A DNA stretch of 64,000 nt from Clostridia bacterium (GTDB taxonomy: Bacteria; Bacillota; Clostridia; TANB77; CAG-508). This document shows positions 33,813-42,938 of the stretch, in pieces (position 1 is the first letter of the stretch; each line of letters begins with the position of its first letter). The notes beneath the pieces were generated by a model, which was given only the letters and a program-made list of their open reading frames with translations, had not been told where the DNA came from and did no database searches. Made by a program: the position numbers and the translations under genes. The stretch is from contig JAFUGK010000014.1 of the NCBI GenBank assembly GCA_017469445.1, positions 1-64,000 on the forward strand, given 5' to 3'.

Positions 33813-33845
33813 TTTTACACCTCTAAAATAGTATAACCATAAATA

Positions 33846-33874
33846 TTGACAAAATACTAAAAAATAAGTATAAT
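33846..33874 (+). promoter_or_regulatory. Promoter of the 54-residue protein / rpmE unit
   Basis: TTGACA (33846–33851), 17 nt, TATAAT (33869–33874). Confidence 0.8.
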
Positions 33875-33904
33875 AAATATATATGTTTTTAAGAAGGTGA
33901 GAAG

Positions 33905-34069
33905 ATGATTGCAAAATATTGGAAAAAAGTAGGATTACTTATTTTAATAATAGCTTGTTTATTTAATATAACAAGTAAACTAGTTAATTTTACAAGTTTA
34001 GGGCAAGAATTAAAATCTTCAGCCACATATATGCTTTCACACGAAAAGGTTGAAAATAAAACAAAATAA
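33905..34069 (+). CDS. Small single-pass membrane protein (54 residues)
   Basis: The ORF reads MIAKYWKKVGLLILIIACLFNITSKLVNF… with one membrane helix. It has a good promoter and the site AAGGTGAG before ATG. No family recognised. It precedes rpmE by 75 bp and may share its transcript. Confidence 0.6.
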   Translation: MIAKYWKKVGLLILIIACLFNITSKLVNFTSLGQELKSSATYMLSHEKVENKTK

Positions 34070-34144
34070 CTATTGCAATAACTTAAAATATATGTTAAAA
34101 TATATAAACTGTGATTAAAGAGAAAAGGAAGAGGTGAATACATA

Positions 34145-34345
34145 ATGAAAGAAGGTTTACACCCAAATTATGGAGAATCTAAAGTAATATGTGCATGTGG
34201 AAATGTAATGGAAACAAATTCTACAAAGCCAGAACTTAAAGTTGATGTATGCTCTAAATGCCATCCATTCTGGACAGGTAATTTAAAACAAAATACAACA
34301 GGTGGTAGAGCAGATAAATTTAAGAAAAAATATGGTCTTGAATAA
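34145..34345 (+). CDS. rpmE: Ribosomal protein L31
   Basis: The 66-residue protein has the zinc-binding Cys16, Cys18, Cys36 and Cys39 of the C+ form and the C-terminal [18 protein letters not shown] precedes the ATG. Confidence 0.97.
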   Translation: MKEGLHPNYGESKVICACGNVMETNSTKPELKVDVCSKCHPFWTGNLKQNTTGGRADKFKKKYGLE

Positions 34346-34378
34346 TAAAAAAATCGTTCTTTTGAACGATTTTTTTAT
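34346..34378. terminator. Terminator between rpmE and the P-type ATPase gene
   Basis: AAAAAAATCGTTC and GAACGATTTTTTT flank TTTT. The A and T runs let it work on both strands. Confidence 0.9.
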
Positions 34379-34381
34379 TAT

Positions 34382-36745
34382 TTATTTTATTACTTTTTTT
34401 AGTATAAAAGCTTGTAAGGTATAATGAATAATTGAAAATACTATAATAATTAAAATTTCATTAGTAATTGTATTTAATGGAACTATACTAAACCACCATT
34501 TAAATATTGTTAAGCAGAGAGCAAACAAAGCAATCATAGCAATACATAATGTTAAACGATATTTTGAAAAAGGAAGTCTTTTATGCTCATCTTCTCTAGA
34601 TATAGAAAGAGTAAATAGAAATAATATTCCTACAGTTCCGGTAGAAATTACACATAAGCTAGAATATATTTCTTCAGCAATAATTCCATATTTATTTAAT
34701 ATAGTTAAAATAAGTATATTTATAATAGAAGTAGCAGCAGGTGGTATGGCTTTTTTAATTACATTCCTTAAAAAATGCCCTTTTATTCTCTGCTTATTTG
34801 GCTCTAGTGCAAGCATAAATGAAGGTATTCCTATTGTAACCATACTAATTAAGCTAAGCTGTATTGGAATAAATGGATAGGTTTCTGCTATAAATACAAA
34901 CAATACAGCAAGTATGCTTGAATATATTGTTTTAATTAAAAATAGAGAAGCAGAACGTTCTATGTTATTTATTGTTCTACGACCTTCTGCAACAACTTTT
35001 GGCATTGATGCAAAATTTGAATCTAGTAATACTAATTGAGAAACATTTTTTGCGGCATCACTACCACTTGCCATTGCAATACTGCAATCTGATGTTTTTA
35101 ATGCAAGAACATCATTTACGCCATCACCTGTCATGGCAACAGTTCTTCCAGATTCCTGCAAAGCATTAATAAGTGCTTTTTTCTGGGTAGGGCTAACTCT
35201 TCCAAATATAGTATGATTTTTAACTAGTTCTATCATATCTACATCTTCTGAAACTTTAGACATATCTACATATTTTTCAAAATTTTTAACACCAACTTCT
35301 TTTGCAATTTTAGAAACTGTAATAGGATTATCTCCTGAAATTATTTTTATATCCACACCTTGCTCGTAAAAGTATTTTAATGTTTGATTTGCTTCTTTTC
35401 TAATTTTATCTAGTATTAATATTAAGCCTAACAATTCAGAATTATTTGGTAAATTTTTATCATTAAAATTTTCGCTCGAATGAGCTAAAACTACAACTCT
35501 ATAATTTCTTGTATATTGTTCTATAAGTGTAGAATATTTGCTATAATTGTTTCCTAAAACAAATTCAGGAGCACCTATAATATATGAACCTTCGCTTTCA
35601 AAATGAATTCCAGACCACTTAGTTTGAGAAGAAAATGGAATTATATTAGTTGGAATAAATTCTTTGGTTGTATCTGAATATTTTTCTCTAATAGCATTTA
35701 TAGTTGAATTAGAATCTGTAGAGAATTTTCCTAGATTGGCCAATATATTTTCTATATCTATTTTTTCTGTATTTGCAGGTATGAATTTTTTTACTTCCAT
35801 AGAGCCTTCTGTTAAGGTTCCAGTTTTATCTAGACACAAAGTATCTACTCTAGCAAGAGTTTCTATACAATATAGTTCTTGAACTAATACTTTACTTTTT
35901 GAAAGTCTAATAACACTTACTGCTAAAACAGTACTTGTTAAAAGTACTAATCCTTCTGGAATCATTCCAATTACAGCTGCAACACTTCTTACAACAGATA
36001 AATTAAAGTCCCCACCTGTAAGTTTAAATTGACTTAAAAATAGTAGTATTCCAATTGGAACTATAGCAAAGGATAAGAACTTAATAATTTTATTTAATGA
36101 AAACATTATTTCTGAATTTACTTTTTTAACGTACTTAGCACCACTTGATATTTGAGCAGTATAATTTTCGTCTCCAATATGTTCTACTTTAGCATAGCAT
36201 TTACCACTTACAATAAAACTTCCAGATAGAAGCATATCACCTGGTTTTTTTATTATAGTATCAGATTCACCCGTAATAAAAGAATCATCTACTTCAACTT
36301 CTCCACTTTGAATATAGCAATCTGTAGGAACTTGATTCCCAGTATTAAATTCTAGAATATCATCCAAGACAATGGAATTAATTGATATTTCTTCTGGATT
36401 GCCATTTCTAATTGCTTTTGCTTTTGAAGATGCCATAACTGAAAGCTTGTCTATTATTCTTTTAGAATGTATTTCCTGATATGTACTAATTAGTGTATTA
36501 AAAATTACTACAAGCATAAATAGCATATTTTTATATGATCCAACAGCAAAAATGCAGATAGCCAAGAATAAGTTTAAAAAATTAAACAAAGTAAATATAT
36601 TCCCTGCTAGAATTTGCTTAATGCTTTTTGTTGGAACAGAAGAATCGAAATTTACTAAGTTATCTTTTATTCGCTCATTTACTTGTTCTGTGTTTAAGCC
36701 TATATTAAAATCAACATCATATCTTTTTATTTTTTCTTTTTCCAT
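34382..36745 (-). CDS. Cation-translocating P-type ATPase
   Basis: The 787-residue pump has TGES (158–161), a membrane PEGL motif (263–266), the phosphorylated Asp306 in DKTGTLT, and MTGDGVNDVLALKTSDCSIAM. There is no heavy-metal-binding domain and no CPC motif, so it is not a soft-metal exporter. The PEGL motif and length fit a Ca or Mg-type pump of the CtpE-like group. About ten helices. It has its own minus-strand orientation, diverging from the ArsR unit. Confidence 0.88.
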   Translation of the reverse strand: MEKEKIKRYDVDFNIGLNTEQVNERIKDNLVNFDSSVPTKSIKQILAGNIFTLFNFLNLFLAICIFAVGSYKNMLFMLVVIFNTLISTYQEIHSKRIIDKLSVMASSKAKAIRNGNPEEISINSIVLDDILEFNTGNQVPTDCYIQSGEVEVDDSFITGESDTIIKKPGDMLLSGSFIVSGKCYAKVEHIGDENYTAQISSGAKYVKKVNSEIMFSLNKIIKFLSFAIVPIGILLFLSQFKLTGGDFNLSVVRSVAAVIGMIPEGLVLLTSTVLAVSVIRLSKSKVLVQELYCIETLARVDTLCLDKTGTLTEGSMEVKKFIPANTEKIDIENILANLGKFSTDSNSTINAIREKYSDTTKEFIPTNIIPFSSQTKWSGIHFESEGSYIIGAPEFVLGNNYSKYSTLIEQYTRNYRVVVLAHSSENFNDKNLPNNSELLGLILILDKIRKEANQTLKYFYEQGVDIKIISGDNPITVSKIAKEVGVKNFEKYVDMSKVSEDVDMIELVKNHTIFGRVSPTQKKALINALQESGRTVAMTGDGVNDVLALKTSDCSIAMASGSDAAKNVSQLVLLDSNFASMPKVVAEGRRTINNIERSASLFLIKTIYSSILAVLFVFIAETYPFIPIQLSLISMVTIGIPSFMLALEPNKQRIKGHFLRNVIKKAIPPAATSIINILILTILNKYGIIAEEIYSSLCVISTGTVGILFLFTLSISREDEHKRLPFSKYRLTLCIAMIALFALCLTIFKWWFSIVPLNTITNEILIIIVFSIIHYTLQAFILKKVIK

Positions 36746-36833
36746 ATCACACCTCTAAATATGTAGAATATTGTAACATAATTATATAAAAAAAGCTATT
36801 AAATTAGTAAATATTACATTTTTGTAATATTTG

Positions 36834-36889
36834 TTGACTTTTTTTATTGTTATGCGTATAATGAACATATGAACAAATAATCATATGTT
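36834..36889 (+). promoter_or_regulatory. Promoter and operator of the metal-exporter operon
   Basis: TTGACT (36834–36839), 17 nt, TATAAT (36857–36862). Just downstream, AACATATGA and TCATATGTT (36864–36889) form a perfect inverted repeat with 8-nt spacing, the shape of an ArsR/SmtB operator. Confidence 0.8.
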
Positions 36890-36908
36890 ATATAGAGGTG
36901 ATTGATTA

Positions 36909-37217
36909 ATGAAAAATATAAAATTTGATATGCCTAATGATGAATTAATATACGATTTAGCAGAGTTTTTTAAAGTATTTGCAGATTCTACTAGAATGAA
37001 AATAATTTGTGCATTGTTAGAAAAAGAATTATGTGTTGGAGATATTGCTGAAATTGCAAACACTACTCAATCTGCAATTTCACATCAATTACGTTTACTT
37101 AAAAATTCTAAATTAGTTAAATATAGAAAAGAAGGAAAGACAGTTTATTATAGCTTAAATGATGATCATATTAAACAAATAGTAATGAAAGGAAGAGAAC
37201 ATATTGAAGAATTATAG
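36909..37217 (+). CDS. ArsR/SmtB-family metal-responsive repressor
   Basis: The 102-residue winged-helix protein has FKVFADSTRMKIICALLEKELCVGDIAEIANTTQSAISHQLRLLKNSKLVKYRKEGKTVYYSL. The ELCVGD segment and the downstream exporter suggest a CadC/SmtB-type sensor. It overlaps the exporter gene by 14 bp and probably binds the operator at 36864–36889. Confidence 0.92.
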   Translation: MKNIKFDMPNDELIYDLAEFFKVFADSTRMKIICALLEKELCVGDIAEIANTTQSAISHQLRLLKNSKLVKYRKEGKTVYYSLNDDHIKQIVMKGREHIEEL

Positions 37218-39261
37218 ATTTACAGTAAAAAATTTAGATTGCGCTGAGTGCGCAAGAAAAATAGAAGAAAAATTATCAAGTTATGATGAATATAAAAATG
37301 TAGTATTAAATTTTGCAACATTAAAGTTAAGTTTTGATACTGAAAAAGATAAAAATGTAAAGCAAGATATACAAAAAATTATAAAAAGTGTTGAGCCAGA
37401 TGTAAAAATAGTAGATGGAGATGATGAAGATGACTCAGAAGAAGATATAAAGAAAGATTTAATAAGATTAATTATAGGAATACTAATATTTGGTTTAGCT
37501 ATTATATATCCTAAAGGCTCTATATCACATACTCTAATCGTTATAGCATCATATATAGTACTTTTATTTGAAACTGCAAGAACAGCTATAAAGCAAATAT
37601 TTAAAAATAAAGTTTTAGATGAAAGTGCATTAATTACAATTTCTGTAATAGGAGCGTTTCTAATAGGCAAAGAATTTGAAGGTGTAATGGTAATTGCTTT
37701 ATATGAGATAGGAGAAATACTAGAAAGCAAAGCAGTAAACAAAAGCAGAAAATCTATTGCTAAATTAATGGATATAAAGCCTGAATTTGCAAATCTAAAA
37801 AATGATGATGCTATTTTAAGTGTTGAACCTAGCAAAGTAAATATAGGAGATATTATAATTGTAAAAACAGGAGAAAAAATTCCATTAGATGGTGTTATAG
37901 TAACTGGAGAAGCAGAAATAGATAATTCGGCATTAACAGGAGAAAGCAAAATAATAAATGTAAAACAAAATGATAGAGTTTTATCAGGAAGTATTAATGT
38001 TCAAGGCTTACTAGAAATAAAAGTTACAAGTAATTATGAAAATAGTACAGTAAATAAAATATTACAATTAGTAGAAAATGCAACAGATAAAAAAGCAAAA
38101 ACAGAAACTTTTGTATCTAAAGCTGCCAAAATATACACACCAATAGTTTTAGGATTAGCTGCCATAGTTGCAATATTTATGCCACTAATATTTGGTAATG
38201 TAAGTTATTCTGAAAGCATATATAAGGCTTTGGTATTTTTGGTAATATCATGTCCATGTTCAATAGTAATATCTGTTCCACTTAGCTATTTTTCTGGAAT
38301 TGGTAAGGCATCTAGAAGTGGAATATTAATAAAGGGAAGCGACTATTTGGATGGATTAAAAGATATAGGGAATATTGTTTTTGATAAAACAGGAACTATA
38401 ACTACTGGAAATTTAGAAATAGAAAGTATAAATTCATATAAAGATAATGTTACAAAAGAAGAAATACTAAAATATTTTGCACTTGGAGAAAGCTTTTCTA
38501 ATCATCCAATAGCAAAATCTATATTAAAAGAAGTAAAAGATATACTAGATTTAGATAAAGTAAAAAATTATACAGAAGCAAAAGGTAAAGGAATAGCTTT
38601 TGAATACGAAGGAAATAGTGTAAAAATAGGAAATTCAGAATTTGTAGAAAAAATAGATGACAATATAGATGGTAGTGTGTTATACTTAAAATTGCAAAAT
38701 GAGATAATTGGAGATATAATATTAAAAGATAAAATAAAACCAGAAGCAAAAACAGCAATATCAAAACTAAAACAAATGAATATTATAACTAGAATGTTTA
38801 CAGGAGATAGAAAAGAAGTTGCTATGGATGTTGCTAAAAAAGTAGGAATAGATGAAGTTAATTATAAAATGCTACCAGAAGATAAATATAATAAATTAGA
38901 AGAAATATTAAACAATAGCAATAATAAAAAAGTGGCATTTGTAGGCGATGGAATAAATGATAGCCCAGTATTAGCTAGAGCTGATATTGGAATATCTATG
39001 GGTGGAATTGGTTCTAGCTCTGCTATTGAAGCATCAGATATAGTTATTATGACAGATGAGTTGACAAAAATCATAGAAGGCATTAAAATATCTAAAAAGA
39101 CGAATAAAATAATAATACAAAATTTAATATTTTCTTTAGCTGTAAAAATTATAACATTAATTTTAGCTTGGCTTGGTTATGCAGATATGTGGCAAGCTGT
39201 ATTTGCAGATGTTGGAGTAACATTAATTACAATATTAAATACTATACGAATTCTTAATTGA
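37204..39261 (+). CDS. Heavy-metal P1B-type ATPase (Zn/Cd/Pb exporter)
   Basis: The 685-residue pump has one N-terminal HMA domain with Cys13 and Cys16 (LDCAECARKIE), an acidic linker, the membrane CPC motif (350–352) and Asp394 in DKTGTI. CPC with an ArsR partner fits the ZntA/CadA group, exporting Zn, Cd or Pb; Cu is less likely. It starts at TTG inside the regulator gene, so the two are coupled. Confidence 0.92.
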   Translation: MKNYRFTVKNLDCAECARKIEEKLSSYDEYKNVVLNFATLKLSFDTEKDKNVKQDIQKIIKSVEPDVKIVDGDDEDDSEEDIKKDLIRLIIGILIFGLAIIYPKGSISHTLIVIASYIVLLFETARTAIKQIFKNKVLDESALITISVIGAFLIGKEFEGVMVIALYEIGEILESKAVNKSRKSIAKLMDIKPEFANLKNDDAILSVEPSKVNIGDIIIVKTGEKIPLDGVIVTGEAEIDNSALTGESKIINVKQNDRVLSGSINVQGLLEIKVTSNYENSTVNKILQLVENATDKKAKTETFVSKAAKIYTPIVLGLAAIVAIFMPLIFGNVSYSESIYKALVFLVISCPCSIVISVPLSYFSGIGKASRSGILIKGSDYLDGLKDIGNIVFDKTGTITTGNLEIESINSYKDNVTKEEILKYFALGESFSNHPIAKSILKEVKDILDLDKVKNYTEAKGKGIAFEYEGNSVKIGNSEFVEKIDDNIDGSVLYLKLQNEIIGDIILKDKIKPEAKTAISKLKQMNIITRMFTGDRKEVAMDVAKKVGIDEVNYKMLPEDKYNKLEEILNNSNNKKVAFVGDGINDSPVLARADIGISMGGIGSSSAIEASDIVIMTDELTKIIEGIKISKKTNKIIIQNLIFSLAVKIITLILAWLGYADMWQAVFADVGVTLITILNTIRILN

Positions 39262-39310
39262 ATGAAGACATAATCCAAAAATAAGAATTGTAGAAAGGAA
39301 CATTGTAAAA

Positions 39311-40123
39311 ATGGAAACAAAAAAGCCCTTTACTATCCTAGGATTAACAGTGTGGCAAATAATGACGTATTTCCTGGTATACAGTGTTATAGGCTATATA
39401 ATAGAAACACTATTTGGACTATTTACATTGGGAGTAATAGAAAGTAGACAAAGCTTTTTATATGGACCATTTTGCGGAATATATGGCGTTGGTGCGACAT
39501 TTATGATAGTAGGAATGCAAAAATTTCCTAAAACTAATTTTTGGCTTTTTATAGGAGGCTTTGTATTAGGAAGTGTAACTGAATATTTAATAAGTTTTAT
39601 AAGTGAAAAATTTGCAGGAATAACTTGGTGGGATTATTCATATTTGCCATTAAATATTAATGGTAGAGTGTGCTTACTATATTCAATATTTTGGGGAGTA
39701 CTTGCAATATACTTAATGAAATACTTTAATCCAAGATTAGACAGCTGCATTGATTGGGTTAAAATTAGAATACCTGAAAATACATTTAATGCTATAATAT
39801 TAGCAGTATTCATATTTGTATTTGTAGAATTTATTGCAACAGCATTTGCAATACAGGCATTTTTAGTGAGAATAGAAGAAGAAAATAACCTAAATGTTCC
39901 AAACAAAGAAGCTAGAGTAGAGCTATATGAAAAAATATATGGAAATGAACGATTAGCTAACTTTATATATAAATTTTGGGGAGATAAAAAGATGATAAAA
40001 ACTTTCCCTAATTTGAAAATAGAAGATAGTGAAGGGAATACGATTTTTATAAATGAGTTATTACCAAATATAAAACCATATTATTTTAAATTTGGAAGAG
40101 AAGAAATTAAAGAGAGTGAATGA
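39311..40123 (+). CDS. Membrane protein of the putative ABC-transporter CmpB-like family
   Basis: The 270-residue protein has about five helices. It contains YFLVYSVIGYIIETLFGL, FLYGPFCGIYGVGA and GITWWDYSYLPLNINGRVCLLYSIFWG, the signature of the family annotated as putative ABC transporter permease (PF06541 type). No ATPase is near, so transport is doubtful. AAAGGAAC precedes the ATG. Confidence 0.8.
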   Translation: METKKPFTILGLTVWQIMTYFLVYSVIGYIIETLFGLFTLGVIESRQSFLYGPFCGIYGVGATFMIVGMQKFPKTNFWLFIGGFVLGSVTEYLISFISEKFAGITWWDYSYLPLNINGRVCLLYSIFWGVLAIYLMKYFNPRLDSCIDWVKIRIPENTFNAIILAVFIFVFVEFIATAFAIQAFLVRIEEENNLNVPNKEARVELYEKIYGNERLANFIYKFWGDKKMIKTFPNLKIEDSEGNTIFINELLPNIKPYYFKFGREEIKESE

Positions 40124-40153
40124 TTAAGAGAACAAGGGGGACGTTCCTTTGGG

Positions 40154-40226
40154 ATGCTTTTGGGGACACCTACCGAAAACAGCTTGAATTTTCCAAGCTG
40201 TTTTCGGTAGGTGTCCCCAAAAGCAT
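40154..40226. repeat. 33-bp perfect inverted repeat
   Basis: The arms 40154–40186 and 40194–40226 are exact complements over 33 bp around a 7-nt loop. They contain TTGGGGACACCTACCGAAAA. GGGGGACGTTCC lies just before. Downstream, about ten Ts let it act as a terminator on the plus strand. Confidence 0.9.
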
Positions 40227-40246
40227 TCTTCTTTCGTTTTTTTTTA

Positions 40247-40275
40247 TTGACACCAACGAACAAAAGTTTTATAAT
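40247..40275 (+). promoter_or_regulatory. dinB promoter with LexA-like box
   Basis: TTGACA (40247–40252), 17 nt, TATAAT (40270–40275). The spacer holds CGAACAAAAGTTTT (40257–40270), similar to the Gram-positive LexA box CGAAC-N4-GTTCG, with a weaker right half. Confidence 0.65.
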
Positions 40276-40291
40276 ATATATGGTGATATTT

Positions 40292-41512
40292 ATGGATAGA
40301 CAAATATTACATATAGATGTTAATAATGCATTTTTAAGTTGGACAGCTGTTGATATGCTAAAAAATGGATATGAAATAGATATACGTACAATACCTGCAA
40401 TAATAGGCGGAGATGAAAGCAAAAGATCTGGAATTGTTTTAGCTAAAAGCCCAGTTGCAAAAGAATTTGGAGTAGTTACAGCAGAGACTATATATAGTGC
40501 AAAAAAGAAGTGCCCAAGACTAGAAATTTTTCCTGCAAATTTTAAAGTATACTCATATTATTCAAATAAACTATATAATTTACTTCTAGAATATACTGAA
40601 ATAATAGAAAGATTTAGTATAGATGAATGCTTCTTAGATATGACAAATTATTTACAAGGAGACACTTTATTAAATAAGGCTAAAATAATAAGCAAAAGAG
40701 TAAAAGAAGAGTTAGGATTTACTGTAAATATAGGAGTTGCTAATAACAAATTGCTAGCAAAGATGGCATCTGATTTCGAAAAGCCAGATAAAATACATAC
40801 ATTGTTTAAAAATGAAATACCAATTAAAATGTGGCCACTTCCTGTAGGTGAATTATTTATGATAGGAAGAAAAAGTGTGCCAAAGCTTAATAATATGCAA
40901 ATAAAAACAATAGGAGACATAGCAAGAACAGATATAAATGTATTAATAAAAAAATTTGGTAAGCATGGAAAGTTAATGTGGGAATTTGCAAATGGAATAG
41001 ATAATTCTGAAGTTAATAATAAAATAGAAAAGCCAAAAGGAGTTGGAAATTCAGTAACATTACCAGTAGATATTTCAAATAAAGAGAAACTAAGTGAAAT
41101 ACTATTAAGTTTAGCAGATTATGTTACATACAGATTAAGAAAATGGAATATGATTGCAAGTACTGTAAATGTACAATTAAGGACAAAAGATTTTAAAGAT
41201 TATTCACATCAAAAGAAATTATATACAGCTACATCTAGTACAAAAATAATATATGAAACAGCAAAAGAATTATTAGATGAAATGTATAGCGGAGAACCAA
41301 TAAGACTTGTAGGACTTAGAGTAGATAATTTAACAGATAAGGAAGAAAGACAAATAACTTTATTTGAAAATGAAGATATTAAAAAACAAGATAAATTAGA
41401 TAAAACATTAGATGAACTTAAGAAAAAGTATGGATACCAAAGTATCAGTAGAGCTGGAAAGATGCAAGTTGAAGCTGAATTTGGTGATACATCTAAAAAG
41501 AAGTTAAATTAG
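40292..41512 (+). CDS. dinB: DNA polymerase IV (Y family)
   Basis: The 406-residue enzyme starts MDRQILHIDVNNAFLSW with catalytic Asp9. It has ERFSIDECFLDMT (acidic pair), a helix-hairpin-helix segment and a little-finger domain. It is a translesion polymerase. I use ATG 40292, since the longer upstream frame would run through the palindrome and promoter. A promoter with a LexA-like box supports SOS control. Confidence 0.93.
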   Translation: MDRQILHIDVNNAFLSWTAVDMLKNGYEIDIRTIPAIIGGDESKRSGIVLAKSPVAKEFGVVTAETIYSAKKKCPRLEIFPANFKVYSYYSNKLYNLLLEYTEIIERFSIDECFLDMTNYLQGDTLLNKAKIISKRVKEELGFTVNIGVANNKLLAKMASDFEKPDKIHTLFKNEIPIKMWPLPVGELFMIGRKSVPKLNNMQIKTIGDIARTDINVLIKKFGKHGKLMWEFANGIDNSEVNNKIEKPKGVGNSVTLPVDISNKEKLSEILLSLADYVTYRLRKWNMIASTVNVQLRTKDFKDYSHQKKLYTATSSTKIIYETAKELLDEMYSGEPIRLVGLRVDNLTDKEERQITLFENEDIKKQDKLDKTLDELKKKYGYQSISRAGKMQVEAEFGDTSKKKLN

Positions 41513-41513
41513 C

Positions 41514-41635
41514 TGGATAAAAAGAATTTAGTAAATTTCTAGGCAAACAAGCAAAATAATCCGAGGCGTACGAGTGTACGTCGCAGGATTATTGAGTGCA
41601 GTTTAACGACGAAATTTGCAAATTATTTTTATCCA
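41514..41635. repeat. 122-bp structured element after dinB
   Basis: TGGATAAAAA at the left and TTTTTATCCA at the right end pair, extended inward to 15 of 16 bp plus GTAAATTTC/GAAATTTGC. An inner hairpin AATAATCC/GGATTATT encloses GCGTAC/GTAC…GC. It has the same plan as the suf-operon elements but a different sequence. GTTTAACGAC-AAATTT also occurs after copy B (29118–29140). Confidence 0.65.
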
Positions 41636-41646
41636 ATATAAAACAA

Positions 41647-41680
41647 GAAGCGGAGCCATAATAACGACCCCGCTTTTGCC
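41647..41680 (-). terminator. Terminator of the 97-residue orphan gene
   Basis: On the minus strand AAGCGGGG and CTCCGCTT flank a 12-nt loop, followed by a T-rich stretch. Confidence 0.7.
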
Positions 41681-41684
41681 ATAC

Positions 41685-41978
41685 TTAAGGTTTCTTTTCA
41701 TTATTCAATTTTCTTGACATAGCTTCATTATGATCTGTCGCAATCTGCCACAAACGAGTAGCCCGGTTCGGTGCCTGACCTTTTTTAGGATAAGCCAGTT
41801 CCCAAGAGAGACGGCAATAGAACTTGCCCTTGCAAACAGGGTACTGCTCGTCTACTATCAGGCCATCTTCTCGCAACACCCTAATGTCCTTTTTCCAGAC
41901 ATTAAGGAAACAAAAATATTTACCAAATTCGGCAGCCATCTCGAGACGTTCTTCCAAACTCATCCGACCCATAGTCAT
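41685..41978 (-). CDS. Orphan protein (97 residues) with atypical codon use
   Basis: The protein reads MTMGRMSLEERLEMAAEFGKYFCFLNVWKKDIRVLREDGLIVDEQYPVCKGKFYCRLSWELAYPKKG…. No domain recognised. GC-richer codons contrast with dinB and rpmF. It has AAGGAGGA before ATG and its own terminator. It resembles in style, not sequence, the orphan genes at 24703 and 31911–33127. Confidence 0.65.
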   Translation of the reverse strand: MTMGRMSLEERLEMAAEFGKYFCFLNVWKKDIRVLREDGLIVDEQYPVCKGKFYCRLSWELAYPKKGQAPNRATRLWQIATDHNEAMSRKLNNEKKP

Positions 41979-42080
41979 AATAAAAAGTCCTCCTTAGATG
42001 AATTTTTTGCAAAAAAGAATTTGCATATACATATTTTAACACAAATTTCAAAAAAAGTAAATATTAGTAGGCTTAAAGTA

Positions 42081-42109
42081 TTGACAAATAACAAAAAAAA
42101 CTGTATACT
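42081..42109 (+). promoter_or_regulatory. rpmF promoter
   Basis: TTGACA, 17 nt, TATACT. Confidence 0.75.
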
Positions 42110-42180
42110 CTTTAGTAGTCGATTGAAAAAAGAGGTATATTACATATATAGATAGCGCAGTATACAAGGAGGGAATTAGA

Positions 42181-42363
42181 ATGGCACAACCAAAAAGAAG
42201 ATGGTCAAAAGCAAGAACAGGATCAAAAAGATCAACATGGAAATTAGAAAATCAAAATTTAGCTACTTGCAAACACTGCCATGAGCCAGTGCAACAACAT
42301 ACAGTATGCCCAAATTGCGGATACTATGATGGAAAAGAAGTAGTAGCAAAAAAAGCTGAGTAA
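42181..42363 (+). CDS. rpmF: Ribosomal protein L32
   Basis: The 60-residue protein starts MAQPKRRWSKARTGSKRS and has a four-Cys zinc site (CKHCHEP…CPNCGYY). AAGGAGG precedes the ATG. Confidence 0.97.
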   Translation: MAQPKRRWSKARTGSKRSTWKLENQNLATCKHCHEPVQQHTVCPNCGYYDGKEVVAKKAE

Positions 42364-42425
42364 TATATTGCAATTATTACAAAAGTATAGTAAAATGAAT
42401 ATGCTATAAAGCATACTTACCATAT

Positions 42426-42463
42426 ACTTGGTTCAAGGAAAATCGACACATCTTGTACTAGGT
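42426..42463 (+). promoter_or_regulatory. rpsO leader stem
   Basis: ACTTGGTTCAAG pairs with CTTGTACTAGGT over 12 positions, with two G–U pairs and one mismatch. S15 leaders in several bacteria fold to bind S15 for feedback control; here that is inference. Confidence 0.5.
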
Positions 42464-42498
42464 TTATGGCATATAAAATTATGGGAGGTGTACCAATT

Positions 42499-42762
42499 AT
42501 GACAAAGGAAAGAAAACAAGAAATTATTAATGCTTATAAAAGAGAAGAAAACGATACTGGATCTCCAGAAGTTCAAATAGCTCTTTTAACAGAAAGAATT
42601 AATGAATTAACAGAACATTTAAAAGTTCACAAAAAAGATAACCATTCTAGAAGAGGACTTTTAAAGATGGTAGGTAAAAGAAGAAATTTACTTAACTATT
42701 TAGCTAGAAAAGATGTAGAGAGATATAGAGATATAGCTCAAAAATTAAATTTAAGAAAATAG
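42499..42762 (+). CDS. rpsO: Ribosomal protein S15
   Basis: The 87-residue protein starts [34 protein letters not shown] and ends in the [18 protein letters not shown] core. It binds 16S rRNA early in small-subunit assembly. ATG 42499 with GGGAGGTG is chosen over the upstream frame start. rpsO–pnp order is conserved in bacteria. Confidence 0.97.
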   Translation: MTKERKQEIINAYKREENDTGSPEVQIALLTERINELTEHLKVHKKDNHSRRGLLKMVGKRRNLLNYLARKDVERYRDIAQKLNLRK

Positions 42763-42770
42763 ATTTTATT

Positions 42771-42815
42771 AGGACAGTGTGATGGCTGGTATTATAGTCT
42801 CCCTCTGTCCTTTTC
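42771..42815 (+). terminator. Hairpin after rpsO
   Basis: GGACAG and CTGTCC enclose a long loop and TTTTC follows; it is a weak terminator or attenuator before pnp. Confidence 0.5.
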
Positions 42816-42851
42816 AAAATTTAAAAATATATGTGTTTTATTATGGAAATA

Positions 42852-42905
42852 TAGTAGCTTGTACTAAGAGAAAAATAAAATTTTCCTTTTAGTAGAAGTT
42901 ACTAG
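42852..42905 (+). promoter_or_regulatory. pnp leader long hairpin
   Basis: TAGTAGCTTGTACTAAGAG… pairs imperfectly with …TTTTAGTAGAAGTTACTA over about 24 bp. In E. coli a similar duplex is cut by RNase III and used for PNPase autocontrol. Confidence 0.6.
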
Positions 42906-42938
42906 CCATTGTAAAGCACGAAATTTTAGGAGGTTTTT

